A stretch of 25,582 nucleotides of DNA, from assembly GCA_045648505.1 (NCBI GenBank), contig JAZROD010000007.1:1-25582 (forward strand), written 5' to 3'. The stretch is from RGIG8700 sp045648505 (GTDB taxonomy: Bacteria; Bacillota; Clostridia; RGIG6154). Position 1 is the stretch's first letter; each line of letters starts with the position of its first letter. The notes below the pieces were generated by a model that made no database searches, was not told the DNA's origin, and saw only the letters and a list, made by a program, of their open reading frames with translations. The position numbers and the translations under genes are program-made. Shown here one piece after another: positions 1-7,170 of this stretch.

Positions 1-9
1 AATCTTCAT
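1..9 (-). CDS. Start of a further minus-strand gene (partial, unidentified)
   Basis: An ATG at 9-7 is preceded on the minus strand by a full AAAGGAGG ribosome binding site at 25-18, with an 8-nt spacer. Only three codons (Met-Lys-Ile) lie inside the window, so the product cannot be identified. It follows divIB, but the terminator at 143-173 and its own candidate promoter at 56-85 suggest that it is a separate transcription unit. Confidence 0.4.
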
Positions 10-55
10 TGATATTTCCTCCTTTGTTCTTTTTGCGGCTGGCTAGACCGCTTTC

Positions 56-85
56 ATTGTAACATAGGAGGTCTTTTTTGTTCAA
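56..85 (-). promoter_or_regulatory. Candidate promoter for the gene at the left edge
   Basis: On the minus strand a TTGAAC -35 box (85-80) and a TACAAT -10 box (61-56) are 18 nt apart. They lie about 50 nt upstream of the start codon at 9-7. A short GC-rich inverted repeat (GCGG...CCGC, about 35-51) follows in the presumed 5' leader. Confidence 0.4.
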
Positions 86-103
86 CGGCAAAAGCCTTTT
101 TCG

Positions 104-126
104 AACCACCAGCTTAGCTGGTGGTT
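104..126. repeat. Perfect 10-bp inverted repeat, IS200/IS605-end-like
   Basis: AACCACCAGC (104-113) and GCTGGTGGTT (117-126) form a perfect stem around a 3-nt loop. It does not work well as a terminator for the minus-strand operon, because the minus-strand tail is A-rich. The short T run follows on the plus side, where no gene ends. Compact subterminal palindromes of this kind are typical of IS200/IS605-family ends, so it may be a solo end or relic. That identification is inference. Confidence 0.4.
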
Positions 127-135
127 TTCTGTATA

Positions 136-173
136 CAAAAAGACCCTTGTAAAGCATTTTTCTTTACAAGGGT
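136..173 (-). terminator. Intrinsic terminator of the dcw operon
   Basis: A perfect 12-bp stem (143-154 paired with 162-173) has a 7-nt loop. On the minus strand it is followed by CTTTTTG. It lies 5 nt downstream of the divIB stop codon. Confidence 0.85.
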
Positions 174-178
174 AGTCA

Positions 179-952
179 TTATTCTGTTGGTGAGAACAAC
201 GCTTTGCCTTCTACAGACAAATCTATTGTCCCTTTTTGTGTTGGCGGAAGTTCCGAAACAACTGCTTCAAGCATCTTGAATTTATACTCTGTGTTAGCAT
301 CATCGCCAAGAATAATTGTCTTTGTTCCGTCTATTTCAAAAGTTACATTTCCCTTATTATCTGCTATATATGCAGACACTCTTCCGGTTAGTCCGTTTAC
401 CTTTAATAGTTCATACTGCATTTTGAATTCTTCAAAAAATTCAGGATGCTCATCCCCTATAAACTTTCCTGCTTCTGTCTTTGTTTTTATACCCTTTAAA
501 ATTGGCAAGCTGTTTTGCTTTACAGTTTCTAAAAATCTGCCGTTTTCGTCCATTAAAACAAACTTTTCTCCAACGCCTACCGCTACAACAGGTTTTCTTT
601 CACTTATTTCAAACACAACTGTTCCTGGAAGCTTTCTTATAACTTTCACATCATCTATATACGGCACTTTTCTGAGCTTAGTTTTCATCTTTTTCACATT
701 CAGCTTGAAAATATTTTCACCGTATGCTATCCCTGCAGTTTCTACAATAGTTTTCTGCGACACTTTACTGTGTCCGCTCACATCAATGTATTTCACATCA
801 AAAAACGGTGTAAGAAGCAACGCAAGTATAACCGCAATTAAAAGCAACACAACTGCAAAAGTTATTCTTCTTTGTTTTTTTCTTTTTACGCTTCGGTTTC
901 TCAGAGAAATAATTTTCTCATCCGATTCTTTCAGCACTCTTTTCTTCTTCAT
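179..952 (-). CDS. divIB: Cell division protein DivIB/FtsQ
   Basis: This is a divisome membrane protein that works with FtsL and DivIC to regulate septal peptidoglycan synthesis. The 257 residues show the family layout: a very basic cytoplasmic N-terminus (about 1-29), one transmembrane segment (about 30-50), then a POTRA-like domain opening with FDVKYIDVSGHSKVS (about 51-120), including the RKLPGTVVFEISERKPVV segment, and a beta domain to the end. The start overlaps the murA 3' end by 35 nt. A GAAGAG sequence 4 nt before the ATG is a modest ribosome binding site and GGAGG lies farther upstream, so translation is probably coupled to murA. It is the last gene before the terminator. Its place at the end of the dcw cluster agrees with B. 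subtilis order. Confidence 0.9.
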   Translation of the reverse strand: MKKKRVLKESDEKIISLRNRSVKRKKQRRITFAVVLLLIAVILALLLTPFFDVKYIDVSGHSKVSQKTIVETAGIAYGENIFKLNVKKMKTKLRKVPYIDDVKVIRKLPGTVVFEISERKPVVAVGVGEKFVLMDENGRFLETVKQNSLPILKGIKTKTEAGKFIGDEHPEFFEEFKMQYELLKVNGLTGRVSAYIADNKGNVTFEIDGTKTIILGDDANTEYKFKMLEAVVSELPPTQKGTIDLSVEGKALFSPTE

Positions 953-2201
953 ATACTCTTCTTATTTTTCCTCCGAGTTTTAATATGTTTTCCTGAAAAT
1001 CCTGATACCCTCTGTCTATATGTCCTATATCACAAACCGTGCTTACACCACTGCAACAAAGAGCCGCAATACAAAGTGTTGCACCACCACGCAAATCGCA
1101 GGCATAACACTTGGTACTTTCAAGATTACTTTTATTTATAATAAGTTTATTTTCTTCCTGTTTTATGTTGCAATTAAACCTTTTAAGCTCCCTTGCATAT
1201 TCAAATCTGTTTTCAAAAACATTTTCTTCTATAATGCTCTCCCCTTCCGCAAGCAGACCAAGCATACACATAAAGGGTTGACTGTCTGTGGGGAAACCCG
1301 GATAAGGAGATGTTGCAATTTTTCCGAATGTTTTCGGTTTTATACTGCCATCCATTTCAATGGTATTTTCTGTAAACCTGAATTTGTACCCCATTGACTG
1401 CAACACTTTTATTTCATTTTCTGCCCCAAAGGTATTTGCGTTATTTATTTTTATTTTTCCGCCTGTTGAAGCCACTGCCGTCAGATATGTAACAAGGGCT
1501 ATTCTGTCTGACGGGATTTTATATTTAACATATTTTTTAAGTTCTTTCACGCCTGTAACTGTTATTTTGTCTGTGCCTGCACCTTTAACATTTGCACCCA
1601 TCTCATTCAAAAATTCCTGCAGATGAAAAATTTCAGGTTCTTTTGCTGCATTGTTTATTACAGTTTCACCTTCTGTGAAAACCGATGCAATAACTGCATT
1701 TTCGGTTGCTCCCACGCTGGGATAATTAAGATATATTTCTGTCGCCTTTGCTTTATCAAAAAGGCAATAAAGATTTCCGTAGATTTCGTAAATGGCTCCG
1801 CCCATATCTTTGAAAGCCTTTATATGTATATCCACAGGTCTTTCTCCAAGACAGCATCCACCCGGATAGCTCACAACCGCCTGTTTGCTTGTTGCAAGCA
1901 AACTTCCCAGAAAAACAATAGAAGACCTCATTTTATTCATAAGACTATCTTTTATTATATATTTTCTGCAACAGGACGAATCTATTATAACTTTATCTTT
2001 TTCTTTAAAAACTTTACATCCAAGGGACCTTAAAATTTCAATTGAAGTATCTGTGTCTTTGATGTCGGGACAATTTTCAATTTCGCATATTCCTTTATTA
2101 AGCAAACTTGCCGCAAGAACAGGTAACGCTGAATTTTTTGCTCCCTGAAGATTGATTTCACCTTTTAGCGGAACTCCGCCTTCTATAATATAGCAGTCCA
2201 T
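918..2201 (-). CDS. murA: UDP-N-acetylglucosamine 1-carboxyvinyltransferase (MurA)
   Basis: MurA catalyses the first committed step of peptidoglycan synthesis, the transfer of enolpyruvate from PEP to UDP-GlcNAc, in the cytoplasm. At 427 residues it has normal family length. The N-terminal LQGAKNSALPVL segment holds the conserved Lys22-Asn23 pair, and the mobile loop GGCCLGERPVD places the catalytic cysteine at Cys116, so fosfomycin sensitivity would be expected. A second cysteine follows directly (Cys117). The ribosome binding site is GGGGGTG. The gene sits between ftsW and divIB, where many Firmicutes carry murG and/or murB. Firmicutes often have two MurA paralogues, and which one this is cannot be decided here. 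Confidence 0.93.
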   Translation of the reverse strand: MDCYIIEGGVPLKGEINLQGAKNSALPVLAASLLNKGICEIENCPDIKDTDTSIEILRSLGCKVFKEKDKVIIDSSCCRKYIIKDSLMNKMRSSIVFLGSLLATSKQAVVSYPGGCCLGERPVDIHIKAFKDMGGAIYEIYGNLYCLFDKAKATEIYLNYPSVGATENAVIASVFTEGETVINNAAKEPEIFHLQEFLNEMGANVKGAGTDKITVTGVKELKKYVKYKIPSDRIALVTYLTAVASTGGKIKINNANTFGAENEIKVLQSMGYKFRFTENTIEMDGSIKPKTFGKIATSPYPGFPTDSQPFMCMLGLLAEGESIIEENVFENRFEYARELKRFNCNIKQEENKLIINKSNLESTKCYACDLRGGATLCIAALCCSGVSTVCDIGHIDRGYQDFQENILKLGGKIRRVYEEEKSAERIG

Positions 2202-2212
2202 AACTGCACCCC

Positions 2213-2238
2213 CATATTTTAAAATATGAGGTATTTTA
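2213..2238. repeat. AT-rich palindrome between ftsW and murA
   Basis: CATATTTTAAAATATG (2213-2228) is a perfect 16-bp palindrome. It overlaps a second inverted repeat, TAAAATA (2220-2226) with TATTTTA (2232-2238). It lies in the 45-bp gap just upstream of the murA ribosome binding site. It could be a regulator site or a weak RNA hairpin affecting murA translation, but no function is demonstrated. Confidence 0.4.
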
Positions 2239-2246
2239 AAATTTAG

Positions 2247-3386
2247 TTACTTCTTTTTGATATCTTTTGAAACATTAAGCACAAGACCCATTGCAAGCAT
2301 TACAAACAACAAAGATGTTCCGCCTGCGCTAAAAAATGGCAACGGCATACCTGTAACAGGGAAAATATTTGTTACAACGCAAATATTTATAATAAACTGT
2401 GCCGCCATAAGAGTGGTTACACCAAGCACCACCATACTTTTATATCTGTCTTCCACATTGATTGCAATAACAATACATCTCCAGAGCATTATGCAGAAAA
2501 GTCCGATTACAAGAATTGCACCTAAAAATCCTAACTCTTCGCACACTACCGCAAAGATAAAGTCATTCTGCGGTTCAGGAAGATATAAAAATTTCTGTCT
2601 GCTTTCTCCAAGTCCAAGACCAAAGAAACCGCCTGAACCTATTGCATAAAGCGCCTGAATTGTCTGGTATGCACCATCCTGAACATGCTCTAAAGGATGA
2701 AGGAACGCTTCAATTCTGCTTGCTCTGTATGCCGCATCTCCGCTTCCGAATATATACCATCCTGCCGCAGGAATAACCGCAAACAAGCAGGTAATAAAGT
2801 GTCTCATTTTTGCACCTGAAAAGAACATCATTCCTGCTGTTATAATCGCAATAAGAATTATACAACTGAAATGTGGCTGAACTGCAAGCAATCCGCAAAT
2901 AATAAGCGCAGGTACTGTGCATTTCACAAAATCTACGAATGTTGATTTTTCCCAGTCCTTGTTTTCAAGGTTTTTTGCCATCAAAAGTATGACGGCGATT
3001 TTTGCAACTTCCGATGGCTGAAAACTTATTGGTCCAAGCATAATCCATCTTCTTGCGCCATTTACAGAAGGCATTGCAAGCACTACAGCAAGCATCGCTA
3101 TTGATGCAATATATAAAGCGCCTGTGTTCTTTTTTATAAAATCAAAGTCTATATTGGCTGTAACAAGCATTATAAAAAGTCCCATTATAGCCATAAGAAT
3201 TTGTTTTTTCAAAAAGTAATAACTGTCGCTATGATACACCTCTGCAGATGGTGCAGAAGCTGAAAAACACATTACAAGCCCGAAACAAAGCATAACAAGA
3301 ATAACATTAAAAAGTGTTGTGTCCGCTTTTTCAATGCCTTTAAATAAGCTTATATTAACTTTTTTCTTTTCTTTTTGCTTTTTCAA
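2247..3386 (-). CDS. ftsW: SEDS peptidoglycan polymerase FtsW/SpoVE
   Basis: This is a polytopic SEDS-family glycosyltransferase that polymerises lipid II at the septum (FtsW) or in the spore cortex (SpoVE), paired with a class B PBP. The 379 residues are strongly hydrophobic with about ten membrane segments. The C-terminal PLPFFSAGGTSLL segment matches the SEDS signature, and VNGARRWI and LPEPQNDFIF are other family hallmarks. The start is a TTG (3386-3384) with a strong GGAGG 7 nt upstream, which is better supported than any downstream ATG. It follows mraY after 13 nt. The partner PBP is encoded in the same operon. Whether it is vegetative FtsW or sporulation SpoVE cannot be decided from sequence alone. 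Confidence 0.92.
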   Translation of the reverse strand: MKKQKEKKKVNISLFKGIEKADTTLFNVILVMLCFGLVMCFSASAPSAEVYHSDSYYFLKKQILMAIMGLFIMLVTANIDFDFIKKNTGALYIASIAMLAVVLAMPSVNGARRWIMLGPISFQPSEVAKIAVILLMAKNLENKDWEKSTFVDFVKCTVPALIICGLLAVQPHFSCIILIAIITAGMMFFSGAKMRHFITCLFAVIPAAGWYIFGSGDAAYRASRIEAFLHPLEHVQDGAYQTIQALYAIGSGGFFGLGLGESRQKFLYLPEPQNDFIFAVVCEELGFLGAILVIGLFCIMLWRCIVIAINVEDRYKSMVVLGVTTLMAAQFIINICVVTNIFPVTGMPLPFFSAGGTSLLFVMLAMGLVLNVSKDIKKK

Positions 3387-3399
3387 GGCTATACCTCCG

Positions 3400-4353
3400 T
3401 CAGATTACAGAAAACGCCGCAAGTATGCATGCAACTAATGTTATACCCGTAAACATACTTACTATACCGATTTCACTCATTTTTTTCATTTCGAAATGAT
3501 GGTGTATAGGTGCCATCAAAAATATTCTTTTACCACCTGTTTTTTTGAAATATGCCACCTGAATTACCACAGATAATGCTTCTATAACATATATAATTCC
3601 TGCTAAAATCAATATAAGCTCCATTTTAAGAAGAATAGCCATAATAGCTACTGCACCGCCCAAAAACAAAGAGCCTGTATCTCCCATAAATACTTTTGCA
3701 GGGTAGAAATTAAATACTAAAAAGCCTAAAAGTGCACCTGTGAGTGCTGCTGCGAAAACTGAAACATCACTTTTAAGAACTACACCGCAGAATATGAAAA
3801 ATATTCCTACAACTGTTGTAACACTTGCTGCAAGTCCGTCAAGTCCGTCTGTCAGATTTACCGCATTTGTATATGCAATCATATAAATTGCCATAAACAC
3901 AACATAAAACCATTTTAAATCCCATACTAAAGATGTGTAAGGAATAGAAATTGTTGTTGCTATAAATTCTTTATTCACACCAACCACAAGAAATACAACC
4001 GAAACAAGCACCTGAAGTATAAGCTTTTGTTTTTCAGTAAGTCCAAGATTTCTTTTAAGGATAATTTTGATTCCATCGTCCAGAAAGCCTATCAAACCAT
4101 AAAGTCCTGCAAAAACAGCACCAAACTTCACCGCAGGGTCGTCTGTGTGGAAAATTGTAATCAAAGCTGTTACAATTAAAAATCCGATTCCACCCATTGT
4201 AGGTGTACCGCTTTTTTTACCGTGCCACTGAGGACCTATTTCTCTTATTGTCTGTCCGAATTTAAGTCTTCTTAAAACCGGTATAAGTACAAATGTTATA
4301 ACAAGGCTTGTAACAAACGCTGTTAAAAAACATACGAACATATTTTTATCCAT
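3400..4353 (-). CDS. mraY: Phospho-N-acetylmuramoyl-pentapeptide-transferase (MraY)
   Basis: MraY is an integral membrane enzyme that transfers phospho-MurNAc-pentapeptide to undecaprenyl phosphate, giving lipid I. The 317 residues carry all the landmarks: GTPTMGGIGFL (49-59), the catalytic Asp92-Asp93 pair in FLDDGIK, NAVNLTDGLDGLA (163-175), FMGDTGSLFLGG (222-233) and the histidine motif APIHHHFE (281-288). About ten transmembrane helices are apparent. The ATG at 4353 has an ACAAAGGAG ribosome binding site. The gene follows murF after 18 nt. In many relatives murD comes next, but here ftsW follows directly. Confidence 0.96.
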   Translation of the reverse strand: MDKNMFVCFLTAFVTSLVITFVLIPVLRRLKFGQTIREIGPQWHGKKSGTPTMGGIGFLIVTALITIFHTDDPAVKFGAVFAGLYGLIGFLDDGIKIILKRNLGLTEKQKLILQVLVSVVFLVVGVNKEFIATTISIPYTSLVWDLKWFYVVFMAIYMIAYTNAVNLTDGLDGLAASVTTVVGIFFIFCGVVLKSDVSVFAAALTGALLGFLVFNFYPAKVFMGDTGSLFLGGAVAIMAILLKMELILILAGIIYVIEALSVVIQVAYFKKTGGKRIFLMAPIHHHFEMKKMSEIGIVSMFTGITLVACILAAFSVI

Positions 4354-4371
4354 AAAAGCTACTCCTTTGTA

Positions 4372-5742
4372 TTAAAAACCTATAATATGGTCCACAATTT
4401 CTTCAAGACCCATTCCTCTTGAAGCTTTCACAAGTATTGCGTCCTCTTCTTTAAGGAAGGTATCCAGAAATTCAATTACTTCTTTATTGGTTGCAAAGAA
4501 CTTTGTGTGTTCTCTGTCAAATCCTTTTTCACAAGCACCTTCAATTATAAATCTGCTGTTCTCTCCCACTGCAATAAGATAATCGGTTTTTGTATCCACA
4601 ACATATCCGCCCGCATCTTTATGCAGTTTTTCAGACATTTCGCCCATTTCAAGCATATCACCAAGTATTGCAATTTTTCTTTGTCCTTTTATCTGTCTTA
4701 ATGTTTTAAGACCTGCCTGAATTGACGAAGGACTTGCATTATAGCAGTCATTTATAACTATTTTTCCGTTGGTTTTAACAATGTTCTGTCGCATTGCACC
4801 CGGTTCAAAGCCTTCAAGAGCTTTAAGTGCCTCTTCAGGTTCTACGCCGTAATTTACCGCCACACTGAAAGCCGCAAGAGCATTTTTAACATTATGGTCG
4901 CCAAGAACAGGGATTTTACCCTGATAGTTTCCATCTTTGGTGCAAATGGTGAACTGCATTTCGTTTTCACCGCTTTGCATTATATTTTCTGCATAGAAAT
5001 CACATTCTTTGTTTTCTATGCCGTAGCTTATAACTTTTTTATCTGTTTCTTTTGCAAGCTTTAAAAGCATATCGTCATCTCCGCAGATAACAACCAATCC
5101 GTCATCTTTAAGATGTGCAAGCATTTCACTCTTCGCCTTTAAGATATTTTCTCTTGAGCCCAGTTTTTCTATGTGTGAAACACCTATATTTGTATAAACT
5201 GCAGTGTTTGGTTCAACAAGTGATGCAAGATAATCAATTTCGCCAAAGCCTGACATTCCCATTTCAGTTACGCCGATTTCGTGATAATCCTCAAGGCTTA
5301 AAAGTGTAAACGGTAAACCGATATGGTTATTGTAATTGCCTTGTGTTTTCATAACATTTAATTTTGCTGAAAGAGCACAGGCAATCATATCCTTGGTAGT
5401 AGTTTTTCCCACACTGCCTGTTATTCCCACATAAGGGATATCAAACTTGTTTCTGTAATATTTTGCAAGCTTTCCGAGAGCTTTTATTGTGTCATCCACA
5501 AGCACAACCGCTTTATCGCTTTCAACCTTTTCTGAAACGAGACAGCCTATTGCACCATTTTCCATTGCACTTTGTGCATATTTGTTGCCATCGAAATTTT
5601 CACCTTTTATGGCAACATAAAGCATTCCCTGCTTTACGGCTCTTGAGTCTTTTCCGATGCAGTCAAAGCTGTCATCCATACTTCCGCTTAAAAGCTTTCC
5701 GCCTGTTGCTTCAACAACTTCTGAAATTTTAATTGTCTGCAT
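4372..5742 (-). CDS. murF: UDP-MurNAc-tripeptide--D-alanyl-D-alanine ligase (MurF)
   Basis: MurF is a cytoplasmic ATP-dependent Mur ligase that adds D-Ala-D-Ala to UDP-MurNAc-tripeptide to complete the pentapeptide. The P-loop GITGSVGKTTTKDM lies near residues 106-119, followed by NNHIGLPFTLL and GVTEMGMSGFGEI, both typical of MurF, and a C-terminal domain with VINDCYNASPSS and LGDMLEMGE. Two adjacent ATGs exist. The second (5742) is 6 nt from GGAGG, while the first (5745) is only 3 nt away, so I prefer 5742 (456 residues). Either start overlaps the murE stop (TGATG or ATGA), indicating translational coupling. Confidence 0.95.
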   Translation of the reverse strand: MQTIKISEVVEATGGKLLSGSMDDSFDCIGKDSRAVKQGMLYVAIKGENFDGNKYAQSAMENGAIGCLVSEKVESDKAVVLVDDTIKALGKLAKYYRNKFDIPYVGITGSVGKTTTKDMIACALSAKLNVMKTQGNYNNHIGLPFTLLSLEDYHEIGVTEMGMSGFGEIDYLASLVEPNTAVYTNIGVSHIEKLGSRENILKAKSEMLAHLKDDGLVVICGDDDMLLKLAKETDKKVISYGIENKECDFYAENIMQSGENEMQFTICTKDGNYQGKIPVLGDHNVKNALAAFSVAVNYGVEPEEALKALEGFEPGAMRQNIVKTNGKIVINDCYNASPSSIQAGLKTLRQIKGQRKIAILGDMLEMGEMSEKLHKDAGGYVVDTKTDYLIAVGENSRFIIEGACEKGFDREHTKFFATNKEVIEFLDTFLKEEDAILVKASRGMGLEEIVDHIIGF

Positions 5743-7160
5743 CATTTTCCTCCTAACTGAGCCTTCAGCTCTTCTAATATTTCCACTTCATCAAAATGAG
5801 TTTTTTCTTTTCCTATAATCTGATAATCCTCGTGACCTTTACCTGCAAGGATAATAACATCGTCTTTCTTTGCATTTTTAACGGCATATTCTATAGCTTC
5901 TCTTCTGTTTTCTATAACAATATGCTCACCTGTTATCCCGGGCAGAATTTCATTTATTATGTCCATTGGTTTTTCTGTTCTTGGATTATCTGATGTTACA
6001 ATACAAAAATCTGCAAGGGAACTTGCGATTTTTCCCATAATTGGTCTTTTTGTATTATCTCTGTCTCCGCCGCAACCAAAGAGAATAACAACTCTTCCCT
6101 TTGCAAAGCCTTTTGCGGTTTTTAATATATTTTCAATTCCGTCAGGTGTGTGTGCATAATCCACAAGAACTGTAAAATCGGCCGATACATGCACAACCTC
6201 TGCTCTTCCTCTCACGCCTTTTGCTTCTTTAAGACCTTCCCTGATTATTTCTTCATCTATGCCAAGTGCCTTTAATGCACCAACTGCAGAAAGAGCATTA
6301 TAAACAGAGAACTTTCCCGGAATTGCAAGACTGTATTCTTTATTTTCACAGGTGAACGAAACACCTTTTTGTTCAAGCTTGATATTTTCTGCCTTTATAT
6401 CTGCATCTTTGTCTGCACCGTAAGTAAGAACTTCACATTTTGCATTTTCAGCCATAAATGCTCCGTTTTCATCATCAACATTTATTACGCCTTTTTTGCA
6501 GATATTGAAAAGTATTGCTTTTGCATCTCTGTAATTTTCCATAGTCTTATGAAAATCAAGATGGTCTTGTGTTAAGTTTGTAAAAACTCCCACATCAAAA
6601 TCACAGCCATATACTCTGTCAAGATACAAAGCGTGTGAAGATACCTCCATAACAACAGTATCCACTTTACTGTCCGCCATTTTTCTGAACAAGCCCTGAA
6701 GCTCAAAGGAATCAGGTGTTGTTCTTGCCGCAGGATAAATTTCTTCACCGATCATAATCTGATTTGTTCCTATAAGACCTACCTTCTGACCTGCTTTTTC
6801 AAGAATCTGTTTTATAAGAAAGGTTGTTGTTGTTTTTCCGTTTGTTCCAGTAATTCCCACAAGCTTAAACTCTCTTGAGGGATTTTTATAAAATGATGCG
6901 CAAAGCACCGCAAGAGTTCTTCTTGTGTCCTTTACTTTTACAACAGGACAATCTACATCCACATCGTCCTGCGCAATAATAACCGCCGCACCCTTTTCTG
7001 CTGCATTTTTTGCATACCTATGACCGTCTGTTTCGTAGCCTTTGATGCACACAAACGCAGAACCTTCTTTAACTGTTAAGGAAGAACTTTCAACAGAAGT
7101 TATTTCTATTTCTCCGTTTCCTTCATATTCAACTTTGCAAAGCAAATCTTTAAGTAACAT
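5742..7160 (-). CDS. murE: UDP-MurNAc-L-Ala-D-Glu:meso-diaminopimelate ligase (MurE)
   Basis: MurE is a cytoplasmic Mur ligase that adds the third stem-peptide residue. The 472 residues hold the P-loop GITGTNGKTTT (102-112), TTPDSFEL (148-155), the lysine expected to be carbamylated (Lys214 in YRDAKAILF), VLVDYAHTPDG (331-341) and FGCGGDRD (361-368). The motif DNPR at 391-394 is the signature of meso-diaminopimelate recognition, whereas L-Lys-type enzymes differ there, so the amino acid added is predicted to be mDAP. The ATG at 7160 has an AGAGG ribosome binding site. It follows the PBP gene after 10 nt and overlaps murF. Confidence 0.96.
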   Translation of the reverse strand: MLLKDLLCKVEYEGNGEIEITSVESSSLTVKEGSAFVCIKGYETDGHRYAKNAAEKGAAVIIAQDDVDVDCPVVKVKDTRRTLAVLCASFYKNPSREFKLVGITGTNGKTTTTFLIKQILEKAGQKVGLIGTNQIMIGEEIYPAARTTPDSFELQGLFRKMADSKVDTVVMEVSSHALYLDRVYGCDFDVGVFTNLTQDHLDFHKTMENYRDAKAILFNICKKGVINVDDENGAFMAENAKCEVLTYGADKDADIKAENIKLEQKGVSFTCENKEYSLAIPGKFSVYNALSAVGALKALGIDEEIIREGLKEAKGVRGRAEVVHVSADFTVLVDYAHTPDGIENILKTAKGFAKGRVVILFGCGGDRDNTKRPIMGKIASSLADFCIVTSDNPRTEKPMDIINEILPGITGEHIVIENRREAIEYAVKNAKKDDVIILAGKGHEDYQIIGKEKTHFDEVEILEELKAQLGGK

Positions 7161-7170
7161 TTTCTAACCT

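Noticed and set aside
104..126. Terminator of the dcw operon
   Set aside because: The minus-strand tail is A-rich. The hairpin at 143-173 with a U-rich tail lies nearer to the stop and serves better.
204..983. Long plus-strand ORFs opposite the dcw genes
   Set aside because: They are antisense frames of clearly recognised genes, with low-complexity translations and no ribosome binding sites.
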